DNA of 43,363 bases from Actinacidiphila acididurans. GTDB taxonomy: Bacteria; Actinomycetota; Actinomycetes; Streptomycetales; Streptomycetaceae. The position numbers were made by a program, and so were the translations under genes. The stretch covers positions 1-43,363 of the forward strand of contig NZ_JADKYB010000039.1 of assembly GCF_016918855.1 (NCBI RefSeq). Reading direction: 5' to 3'. The notes beneath the pieces are model-generated. The model did no database searches. It saw only the letters and a list, made by a program, of their open reading frames with translations, and was not told the DNA's origin. Shown in pieces: positions 1 to 6,499 of the stretch. Position 1 is the stretch's first letter. Each line of letters begins with the position of its first letter.

Positions 1-238
1 GGAACCACATCCCACGCAATATTGCGGGGGACGGGGTATCAACATATCTGGCGTTGACTTTTGGCACGCTGTTGAGTTCTCAAAGAACGGAAGCTGCCTT
101 CGGTTGCTGTCCCCAGCACCCCTCCGGACTTTCCCTTCGTCGTGTCTCCGACTTTAGCAGATGCTTTCCGGTCGGAATTACCAGCCTCTTTGGGTCCTCG
201 CGTTCGCAGCGCGATTCCACGGGTCCCGTTGAAGCGGT
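1..238 (-). other. rRNA operon leader (16S gene lies off the left edge)
   Basis: Read on the minus strand, positions 88 to 71 are GTTCTTTGAGAACTCAAC, followed by AGCGTGCCAAAA and then, near position 40, GTTGATACCCCG. This is the antitermination (boxA-like) and processing region that precedes 16S rRNA in Streptomyces rrn operons. A short palindrome, GCAATATTGC, at 17-26 fits the processing stem. Transcription would run leftward out of the window. By comparison with Streptomyces rrn leaders recalled from memory, 16S should begin roughly 100-250 bases beyond position 1. No mature rRNA sequence is inside the window. Confidence 0.8.
151..177 (-). promoter_or_regulatory. Candidate rrn promoter (downstream)
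   Basis: The minus strand carries CTGCTAAAGTCGGA, with the -10 hexamer TAAAGT at 156-151. This closely resembles the CTGATAAAGTCGGA -10 region recalled from Streptomyces rrn promoters. The -35 is weak (TTCCGA at 177-172 gives a short spacer), as can be the case for growth-rate-controlled rrn promoters. The expected start near 144 lies upstream of boxA. Confidence 0.5.
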
Positions 239-244
239 CGTGCC

Positions 245-273
245 AACGTACTGGAGTGGACCGCGCGGAGCAA
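245..273 (-). promoter_or_regulatory. Candidate rrn promoter (upstream)
   Basis: On the minus strand, TTGCTC (273-268) and TACGTT (250-245) are separated by exactly 17 bases. This is a good match to a vegetative sigma-HrdB promoter and would start transcription near 238, upstream of the boxA element. Streptomyces rrn operons typically have several tandem promoters, which fits a position upstream of the second candidate at 151-177. Confidence 0.5.
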
Positions 274-478
274 ATCGGAGGGGAGGTTTCCGGATAGGAC
301 GACGGAGCGTGATCGACAGGGGGCGCATCGGTTGCGCACGGGGACCCTGAGGGCGCACGGAGGTGGTGGGCACGACGGGACATTGCCCCTGGTGATGGGT
401 TCCGGAGGGGAGGGAATCCATACTTGACATGACTTAGGCTGCTCTCGCGGCTCTCCGTCCGGTGACAGGCTGTGACGG

Positions 479-492
479 TGGGTCTTGACTCC
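479..492 (+). promoter_or_regulatory. Possible DasR-like operator before crr
   Basis: The sequence TGGGTCTTGACTCC lies just upstream of the crr ribosome binding site. It matches about 8 of 12 positions of the DasR consensus core TGGTCTAGACCA, including GGTCT and GAC. DasR, the GntR-family GlcNAc regulator, is known to control PTS genes in Streptomyces, so the position is meaningful, but the match is imperfect and could be chance. Confidence 0.25.
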
Positions 493-509
493 GCATACAG
501 GAGGCTTTT

Positions 510-959
510 ATGACGACCGTTTCGTCGCCGCTGGCCGGGCGGGCCATCGGACTCGCCGCAGTGCCCGACCCGGTGTTCTCCGGGGCGATGGTGGGTCCGG
601 GTACGGCCATCGATCCGGTACGGGGGCCGGGCGAGGCGGTGTCCCCGGTGAACGGGATCGTGGTGTCCCTGCACCCGCACGCCTTCGTCGTGGTCGACGA
701 CGAAGGACGCGGGGTGCTGACGCACCTGGGGATCGACACGGTGCAGCTCAATGGCCAAGGGTTCGAGCTGCTGGTGGACAAGGGAGACGCGGTCACCCGC
801 GGCCAGGCCGTCGTCCGGTGGGACCCGGCGGCGGTCGAGGCGGCGGGCAAGTCCGCGATCTGCCCGGTGATCGCATTGGAAGCGAGTGCCGAGGCGCTCG
901 CCGAGGTGGCCGAGAGCGGCAACGTAGTGGTCGGGGACACCCTCTTCACCTGGAAGTAG
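510..959 (+). CDS. crr: PTS glucose-type EIIA component (Crr)
   Basis: This 149-residue cytoplasmic phosphocarrier takes phosphate from HPr and passes it to sugar EIIB domains; in Streptomyces it serves mainly N-acetylglucosamine uptake. The EIIA-Glc fold is recognisable throughout. The two active-site histidines are H57 in HPHAF and H72 in LTHLGID, followed by the conserved TVQLNGQGF. The length is slightly under the E. coli protein (169 aa), which has a longer N-terminal tail. The ATG at 510 is chosen because AGGAGG lies about six bases upstream. ptsI begins four bases after the stop, so the two are surely co-transcribed. The gene is divergent from the rRNA operon leader. Confidence 0.95.
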   Translation: MTTVSSPLAGRAIGLAAVPDPVFSGAMVGPGTAIDPVRGPGEAVSPVNGIVVSLHPHAFVVVDDEGRGVLTHLGIDTVQLNGQGFELLVDKGDAVTRGQAVVRWDPAAVEAAGKSAICPVIALEASAEALAEVAESGNVVVGDTLFTWK

Positions 960-963
960 TGAC

Positions 964-2634
964 ATGGAGACAACGCTGCGGGGCGTCGGGGTCAGTCACG
1001 GTGTGGCCGTCGGAGAAGTCCGGCACATGGGGACCGCGGTACTCGAGCCGCCGGCCAAGCAGATCCGGCCGGAAGACGCGGAGCGGGAGCAGGCCAGGGC
1101 GCGGCAGGCGACGGAGGCGGTGGCCGCCGATCTCAGCGCGCGCGGGCAGCTCGCCGGCGGTGAGGCGCAGGCGGTACTGGAGGCACAGGCGCTGATGGCG
1201 CAGGACCCGGAACTGCTCTCGGACATCGAGCGGCGGGTCGCGGTGGGCAGTACGGCCGAGCGCGCGGCGTACGACGCGTTCGCCTCGTACCGGGCGCTGC
1301 TGGCCGGAGCCGGGGAGTACCTGGCCGGGCGGGTCGCGGACCTGGACGACGTACGCAACCGGATCGTGGCGCGGCTGCTGGGCGTGCCGATGCCGGGCGT
1401 GCCGGACAGCGATGAGCCGTATGTGCTGTTCGCGCGGGACCTGGCGCCGGCGGACACGGCGCTGCTGGATCCGACGCTGGTGCTCGGCTTCGTGACCGAG
1501 GAGGGCGGGCCGACCAGTCACAGTGCGATCCTCGCCCGGGCGCTCGGGGTTCCGGCCGTGGTGGCACTGGCGGGTGCGTGCGAGCTGGCCGAGGGCACGG
1601 TGGTGGCGGTGGACGGCAGCACGGGCGAGGTGTTCGTGACGCCCACCGCGGAGAAGCAGGCCGCGCTGCAGGCGGAGGCCGCCGAGCGGAAGGCGGCGCT
1701 CGCGGCGTCGACCGGGCCGGGCGCGACCTCGGACGGGCACAAGGTGCCGCTGCTGGCGAACATCGGCGGCCCGGCGGACGTCGCCGCGGCGCTGGCGGCC
1801 GGCGCGGAGGGCGTGGGCCTGTTCCGTACCGAGTTCCTGTTCCTGGACGACTCGGCGAAGGCGCCCTCGCAGGCGAAGCAGGTGGCGGCCTATCGCCAGG
1901 TGCTTGAGGCGTTCCCCGAGGGCCGGGTGGTGGTCCGGGTGCTCGACGCGGGAGCGGACAAGCCGCTGGACTTCCTCACCCCGGGGAACGAGCCGAACCC
2001 GGCGCTGGGCGTGCGCGGGCTGCGGACCCTGCTGGACCACCCCGAGGTGCTGCGGACGCAGCTGAGCGCGCTGGCCGAGGCGTCGGCCGGGCTGCCGGTG
2101 TATCTGGAGGTCATGGCGCCCATGGTGGCCGACCGCCAGGACGCCAAGGCGTTCGCGGACGCCTGCCGGGAGGCGGGGCTGCACGCGAAGTTCGGGGTGA
2201 TGGTCGAGATCCCCTCGGCGGCGCTGCGGGCCCGGTCGGTGCTCCAGGAGGTCGAGTTCGTGTCGCTGGGCACCAACGACCTCGCGCAGTACACGTACGC
2301 GGCCGACCGGCAGGTCGGCGCGGTGTCCCGCTACCAGGACCCCTGGCAGCCCGCGCTCCTGGACCTGGTGGCGCTGGCCGCGGAGGCCGCCAAGGCCGAG
2401 GGCAAGAGCTGCGGAGTGTGCGGTGAGGCCGCGTCGGACCCACTGCTCGCGTGTGTGCTGACCGGTCTGGGGGTCACCAGCCTTTCCATGGGTGCGGCGT
2501 CGATTCCCTATGTACGGGCCACCCTCGCGAAGTACACGCTGGCCCAGTGCGAGCGCGCCGCGGCGGCCGCCCGCGCCACGGACGGCGCCGACGAGGCCCG
2601 GCGCGCCGCCCATGGCGTGCTCTCCGGGGAGTAG
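964..2634 (+). CDS. ptsI: PTS enzyme I (phosphoenolpyruvate-protein phosphotransferase)
   Basis: Enzyme I takes phosphate from phosphoenolpyruvate and gives it to HPr, the first step of the PTS. The 556-residue protein has the N-terminal HPr-binding and phosphohistidine domains, with the active-site histidine H186 in GGPTSHSAILARALG, then a PEP-binding TIM barrel with GLFRTEFLF, EIPSAAL and GTNDLAQY. The conserved C-terminal cysteine is C486 in GVCGE. The length is close to E. coli PtsI (575 aa). It starts four bases after crr, without a strong ribosome binding site of its own, which suggests translational coupling. A strong hairpin at 2689-2726 follows the stop. Confidence 0.96.
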   Translation: METTLRGVGVSHGVAVGEVRHMGTAVLEPPAKQIRPEDAEREQARARQATEAVAADLSARGQLAGGEAQAVLEAQALMAQDPELLSDIERRVAVGSTAERAAYDAFASYRALLAGAGEYLAGRVADLDDVRNRIVARLLGVPMPGVPDSDEPYVLFARDLAPADTALLDPTLVLGFVTEEGGPTSHSAILARALGVPAVVALAGACELAEGTVVAVDGSTGEVFVTPTAEKQAALQAEAAERKAALAASTGPGATSDGHKVPLLANIGGPADVAAALAAGAEGVGLFRTEFLFLDDSAKAPSQAKQVAAYRQVLEAFPEGRVVVRVLDAGADKPLDFLTPGNEPNPALGVRGLRTLLDHPEVLRTQLSALAEASAGLPVYLEVMAPMVADRQDAKAFADACREAGLHAKFGVMVEIPSAALRARSVLQEVEFVSLGTNDLAQYTYAADRQVGAVSRYQDPWQPALLDLVALAAEAAKAEGKSCGVCGEAASDPLLACVLTGLGVTSLSMGAASIPYVRATLAKYTLAQCERAAAAARATDGADEARRAAHGVLSGE

Positions 2635-2688
2635 CCGCCCGGCACGCCCGATGACGGGAGGGCAGGCGGGTCCCGTCGTGTACGCGCC

Positions 2689-2726
2689 CCGGGTGCGGGC
2701 TGGGCCGGAGTCCGGCCCGCACCCGG
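2689..2726 (+). terminator. Hairpin terminator after ptsI
   Basis: A perfect 12-bp stem is formed by CCGGGTGCGGGC (2689-2700) and GCCCGCACCCGG (2715-2726) with a 14-base loop, 55 bases after the ptsI stop. There is no T-tract, as is usual for Streptomyces terminators. It may also help stop leftward transcription from the convergent gene at 2980-4080. Confidence 0.65.
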
Positions 2727-2754
2727 ATGGCTCCGCCGATGCCGTACGCCCGCA

Positions 2755-3010
2755 TCCGGTTCCGGGACCGTCCGGACCCGCGCCCGGCCTCGACGACAGT
2801 GCCCGGTTCAGAGCCCGCGGGTCCGGAGCCCGGCCCCTGGGCGGGCCCCACATCCCACCGGCCGGTCCGGTTCAGGAACCGGCCGGACCGCGTGCGGTCG
2901 CGGTCGCGTGCCGACGCCGGCGGCGATACCCGATTCAGAACCGGCAGGGGCCGCGCCCGCCCCCTGGCCCGCTCCCCGCTCATCCCACCGGCGGGTCCGA
3001 TTCCGTGGGC
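2755..3010. repeat. Three degenerate direct repeats in a convergent intergenic region
   Basis: CCGGTTCCGGGACC (2756-2769), CCGGTTCAGGAACC (2867-2880) and CCGATTCCGTGGGC (2997-3010) are related copies about 111 and 130 bases apart. A longer imperfect duplication links about 2801-2872 with about 2928-3002; both contain a GTTCAGA/ATTCAGA element, CCCCTGG and ATCCCACCGG. The last copy covers the stop codon and final residues of the 2980-4080 gene. The middle copy contains a small hairpin, CCGGTT-CAGG-AACCGG. Apart from these repeats and the ptsI hairpin, 2635-2979 shows no gene. Confidence 0.5.
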
Positions 3011-4080
3011 AGGGGCAGGCCCGCTCGGTAGCGGACGCCGGGTTCGGGTGGGATGGGGTCACCGGTGGCGGGGTCGGTGCAGTAGGCGTCGAAGACCTGG
3101 GCCTCGGTGAGGGGGTGGGGTTCGCCGTGGCGCAGCGCCCAGCCGCGGACGGTGTCGGTGCCCGCGGCGTCAGTGGTACGGACGACGAGCCCGCCGGGCC
3201 GGGCGGTCGCGGTGGAGGCGGCCATCACGGTGCACAGGACCAGCGCGTCCGTCTCGACGAGGCGCAGGCCGTTGCCGCTGCCGCTGCCCCCGCCCGCGTC
3301 CCTGTCCGTGTCCGTGTCCGTGTCCGTGTCCGCAGCCTCGACGTGCAGGGCCGCGAGCAGCGGCGGTCCGTCATCCGTGGGAAGGCTGCACACCACGTGG
3401 TGCGCGCCGGGGCCGACGGCCTCGATGACGGCGAGCAGGGCCTGGGAAGCGCGGTCGAAGGCGCAGTGGGCGAGGTCCTGCCCGCAATCGGGGCACGGGC
3501 CGGCGTCCATCAGGAGGTCGGTGGCGTGTTCCCAGGTGGCCCGGCGGTCGGCGGCGTGGGCGAGTTCGGCGCAGAGCACCGGCAGGGGCTGGCGGGTGTA
3601 CGGCACCGTGGCGCGGCCCGCGGCGACCTCGGCGGCGTATCGGGTACGGGTGGCCGCGGCGTCGACCGGCCGGCCGGTGGTGGCGCAGTAGTCGGCGTAG
3701 CCCTCCGGGTCGAAGACGGTGACGGCGACGTGGACGCCCTGGGCGTACAGGCTGCGGAGCAGGCCGTCCAAGTGGTGCAGATACCGTCCGTAATCCGTGA
3801 ACGGGAAGCTCGGGTGGCCGGTCATGACCGTGAAGTCCGCGACGGTGAGCAGGACCGCCACGACGGTGGGCGCTTCCTTGCGCAGGGCCCTTCGGTAGCG
3901 GGTGCCGCCGCCGCGTGGTGTGCCGCGCCCGGTCCGGCCGCCACGCGGCCCGGTCCCGGCGTCCGCCCTGGCCCCGGGGCGGTCGGCCGGGCCCATCGGG
4001 TCGGGCCCGGTGTGCCGGCCGGACCGGTTCGCGGCCCGCTGCGGGCGCTCGGCGTGGTCGTTGCCGCTGGTGTGGGACAT
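2980..4080 (-). CDS. Conserved-looking protein of unknown function
   Basis: The function is not recognised. The 366-residue protein has a basic, Gly/Pro/Arg-rich and probably disordered first 65 residues, then a globular part starting near VVAVLLTVADFTV. A possible metal or structural cysteine pair lies in GPCPDCGQDL, with further Cys and His nearby. A Thr-Asp repeat (TDTDTDTD) comes from a hexanucleotide repeat at 3303-3332. The ATG at 4080 is preferred over one 17 codons upstream because GAGGGGGG lies four to five bases before it. No signal peptide or membrane helix is visible. It lies downstream of aacS on the same strand with a 159-base gap holding an 8-bp-stem hairpin, so co-transcription is uncertain. 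Confidence 0.7.
   Translation of the reverse strand: MSHTSGNDHAERPQRAANRSGRHTGPDPMGPADRPGARADAGTGPRGGRTGRGTPRGGGTRYRRALRKEAPTVVAVLLTVADFTVMTGHPSFPFTDYGRYLHHLDGLLRSLYAQGVHVAVTVFDPEGYADYCATTGRPVDAAATRTRYAAEVAAGRATVPYTRQPLPVLCAELAHAADRRATWEHATDLLMDAGPCPDCGQDLAHCAFDRASQALLAVIEAVGPGAHHVVCSLPTDDGPPLLAALHVEAADTDTDTDTDRDAGGGSGSGNGLRLVETDALVLCTVMAASTATARPGGLVVRTTDAAGTDTVRGWALRHGEPHPLTEAQVFDAYCTDPATGDPIPPEPGVRYRAGLPLPTESDPPVG
3303..3332. repeat. In-frame hexanucleotide microsatellite (TGTCCG x5)
   Basis: Five exact tandem copies of TGTCCG lie inside the gene at 2980-4080 and encode an alternating Thr-Asp stretch on the minus strand. As the unit is six bases, copy-number change would keep the frame and only lengthen or shorten a probable loop. 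Confidence 0.85.
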
Positions 4081-4098
4081 GGTTCCCCCCTCGGTCAT

Positions 4099-4121
4099 GG
4101 GGCCGGACACGCACCGGCCCC
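4099..4121 (-). terminator. Intercistronic hairpin between aacS and the 2980-4080 gene
   Basis: GGGGCCGG (4099-4106) and CCGGCCCC (4114-4121) form a perfect 8-bp stem with a 7-base loop. It lies 119 bases after the aacS stop and just upstream of the next gene's ribosome binding site. It could terminate or attenuate aacS transcription, or be a 5' UTR structure of the downstream gene. Confidence 0.3.
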
Positions 4122-4239
4122 TCTTGCTCACCGACCGTAACCGACACCACTGACAACGGGACTCCCCCGCAGGTCACCGAGCCGCGCATCCACCACGCGA
4201 CGCCCTGACGCCGGCGCTCCGTAGGACCGGACGCCCCCG

Positions 4240-6255
4240 CTACGCCCCGGCCGTCGCCCGCTCGGCCGCGAGCCGCTCGTAGAAGCGGAGCACTTCCAGG
4301 TCGTCGACCGAGCCGGGATTGACGGCGCGGTCCAGCGCGGTGCCCTGGAGGAGGCGCTTGACGGGCACTTCGATGCGCTTGCCGGTGAGGGTGTGCGGGA
4401 TGCCGGGCACTTCGATGATCTCGTCGGGCACGTGCCGGGGGGAGAGTTGGGTGCGCAGGGCGGAGCGGACCCGGTCGCGCAGGGCGTCGTCGAGCACGGC
4501 GCCGGGGGCGAGTTTGACGAACAGCGGCATCCAGTAGCCGCCGTCGGGTTGTTCGATGCCGATGACGAGGGACTCTGCGATGTCCGGGAGGCGTTCGACG
4601 ACCTCGTAGATGTCGGCGGAGCCCATCCGTACGCCCTGGCGGTTCAGGGTGGAGTCGGAGCGGCCGTGGATGATCACGGTGCCGCGGGAGGTACGGGTGA
4701 TCCAGTCGCCGTGCCGCCAGACGCCGGGGAACATCTCGAAGTAGCTCTCGCGGTAGCGGGTGCCGTCGGGGTCGTTCCAGAACCGGATCGGCATCGAGGG
4801 CAGCGGGTTGGCGACGACGAGCTCGCCCACCTCGTCGGTGACCGGCCGGCCCTGGGGGTCCCAGGCCTGCAGATCGGTGGCCAGGCAGGGGGCCTGGAGT
4901 TCGCCTATGTGCACGGGCAGGGTGGGCACGCCGCCGGCGAAGCAGCTGCACACGTCGGTGCCGCCACTGACGGAGGCGATCCACAGATCGGCCTTGACCT
5001 CGTCGTGCAGCCAGCGGAAGCCGTCCGGGGGCAGTGGCGAGCCGGTGGTGGCCACGCAGGTCACGGCGGACAGGTCGGTGTCGCGGCCGGGGTGGATGCC
5101 GGCCTTGCGGCAGGCGATGACGTAGGCGGCGGAGGTGCCGAACACGGTGGTGCCGGTGCGTTCCGCGACCCGCCACTGGGCGGCGATGTCGGGGTGGCCG
5201 GGGCTGCCGTCGTAGAGCACGACGGTGGCGCCGGTCAGCAGGCCGGAGACGAGGAAGTTCCACATCATCCAGCCGGTGGAGGTGTACCAGAAGAACCGGT
5301 CGCCGGGGCCGAGGTCCAGGTGCAGGCCGGTCTGCTTCAGGTGTTCCAGCAGGATGCCGCCCTGGGAGTGGACGATGGCCTTGGGCAGGCCCGTGGTGCC
5401 GGAGGAGTACAGGACCCACAGCGGGTGGTCGAAGGGGACCTGGGCGAACTCGGCCTCGGTGTCGTCGCCGACCAGGTCGTCCCAGGCGAGCGCGCCGTCC
5501 GGGGCGGGGGTGCCGAGCAGCGGGATGTGCACGGTGGCGCGCAATGTCGGCAGGCCCGCGCGCAGTTCCCGTACGACGTCGGTGCGGTCGTGGCGCTTGC
5601 CGGCGTAGACATAGCCGTCCACGGTGATCAGGACGACCGGTTCGACCTGCTGGAAGCGGTCCAGGACGCTGCGGGCGCCGAAGTCGGGGGCGCAGGAGGT
5701 CCATACGGCGCCGACGGCGGCGCTGGCGAGCACGGCGACGACGGCCTGGGCGATGTTGGGGACGTAGCCACTGACCCGGTCGCCGGGGGTGACGCCGAGC
5801 CGGCGCAGGGCGGCGGCCAGTGAGGCGACGTGGCGGCGCAGTTCGGCCCAGCTCACGGTGCCGATCTCGTGGCTCTCGTCGAGGTGCAGCAGGGCGGGTT
5901 CGGCGGCGCGGGCCGGGTCGAGGGCGGGGCGCAGGGCGTGTTCGGCGTAATTGAGGCGCGCGCCGGGGAACCAGCGGGCGCCGGGCATCGCCGGGTCGGC
6001 GAGCACCCGCTCGTACGGGGTGGAGAAGCGGACGTCGAACCATTCGGTGAGCGCCTGCCAGAACGTCTCGGACTCGCTGACCGACCAGGCGTGCAGGGCG
6101 GCGTAACTGGCCGCGGGGTCGCCGGGGACCGCGGCCGGCGCGCAGTGCCGGCCGGCCGCCCACTCCTGGAAGCGGGTGATGCGGGCACCGGCGATCCGCT
6201 CGGGGCCGGGCGTCCACAGCGGTTCCGGTACGGGTGCGGTCTGCGGTGCGGTCAT
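4240..6255 (-). CDS. aacS: Acetoacetyl-CoA synthetase (acetoacetate-CoA ligase)
   Basis: The enzyme activates acetoacetate to acetoacetyl-CoA with ATP, a cytoplasmic route into ketone-body and polyketide precursor metabolism. The 671-residue protein has the acetyl-CoA synthetase N-terminal part (WSVSESETFW, LNYAEHAL), the AMP-binding loop YSSGTTGLPKA near residues 281-291, STGWMMWNFL, GGTDVCSCF, and a C-terminal GKR motif whose lysine (K626) is the expected adenylation lysine. The length equals the family norm (about 650-670). SGGTDVC and the ordering of motifs fit acetoacetate rather than acetate ligase. The ATG at 6255 follows GGGAG at a suitable distance. Tandem CGTTGCG-like repeats at 6273-6299 just upstream could be an operator. 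The GH31 gene is divergent. Confidence 0.92.
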   Translation of the reverse strand: MTAPQTAPVPEPLWTPGPERIAGARITRFQEWAAGRHCAPAAVPGDPAASYAALHAWSVSESETFWQALTEWFDVRFSTPYERVLADPAMPGARWFPGARLNYAEHALRPALDPARAAEPALLHLDESHEIGTVSWAELRRHVASLAAALRRLGVTPGDRVSGYVPNIAQAVVAVLASAAVGAVWTSCAPDFGARSVLDRFQQVEPVVLITVDGYVYAGKRHDRTDVVRELRAGLPTLRATVHIPLLGTPAPDGALAWDDLVGDDTEAEFAQVPFDHPLWVLYSSGTTGLPKAIVHSQGGILLEHLKQTGLHLDLGPGDRFFWYTSTGWMMWNFLVSGLLTGATVVLYDGSPGHPDIAAQWRVAERTGTTVFGTSAAYVIACRKAGIHPGRDTDLSAVTCVATTGSPLPPDGFRWLHDEVKADLWIASVSGGTDVCSCFAGGVPTLPVHIGELQAPCLATDLQAWDPQGRPVTDEVGELVVANPLPSMPIRFWNDPDGTRYRESYFEMFPGVWRHGDWITRTSRGTVIIHGRSDSTLNRQGVRMGSADIYEVVERLPDIAESLVIGIEQPDGGYWMPLFVKLAPGAVLDDALRDRVRSALRTQLSPRHVPDEIIEVPGIPHTLTGKRIEVPVKRLLQGTALDRAVNPGSVDDLEVLRFYERLAAERATAGA

Positions 6256-6499
6256 GGCGGCTCCCGGACGGCGCGTCGTTGCGCGTTGTTGCGTGTCGGA
6301 CGGTCCGGCCGGGGCGGGCGGCCGGACGCGGTGGCCCGGGGGCGGGTGGCCCGCCGCGGGGGCTGCAAGGGACGATGCCATGTGATCGTCCGCTACGCCA
6401 GGGCGGGTACCCGCGGACGGTCGGCGAGGGTGCTCTCTCCCAGGTGAACGGTGGTTGAACGGGCGGCGCGCCTTGGGGTGACGGTGAAAGGGTGGACGC

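Noticed and set aside
55..90. TTGACT on the plus strand near the left edge as a promoter
   Set aside because: It is part of the conserved minus-strand rRNA leader around boxA and lacks a correctly spaced -10.
424..452. TTGACA upstream of crr as a -35 element
   Set aside because: No acceptable -10 hexamer occurs 16-19 bases downstream; the region there is GCGGCTC-rich.
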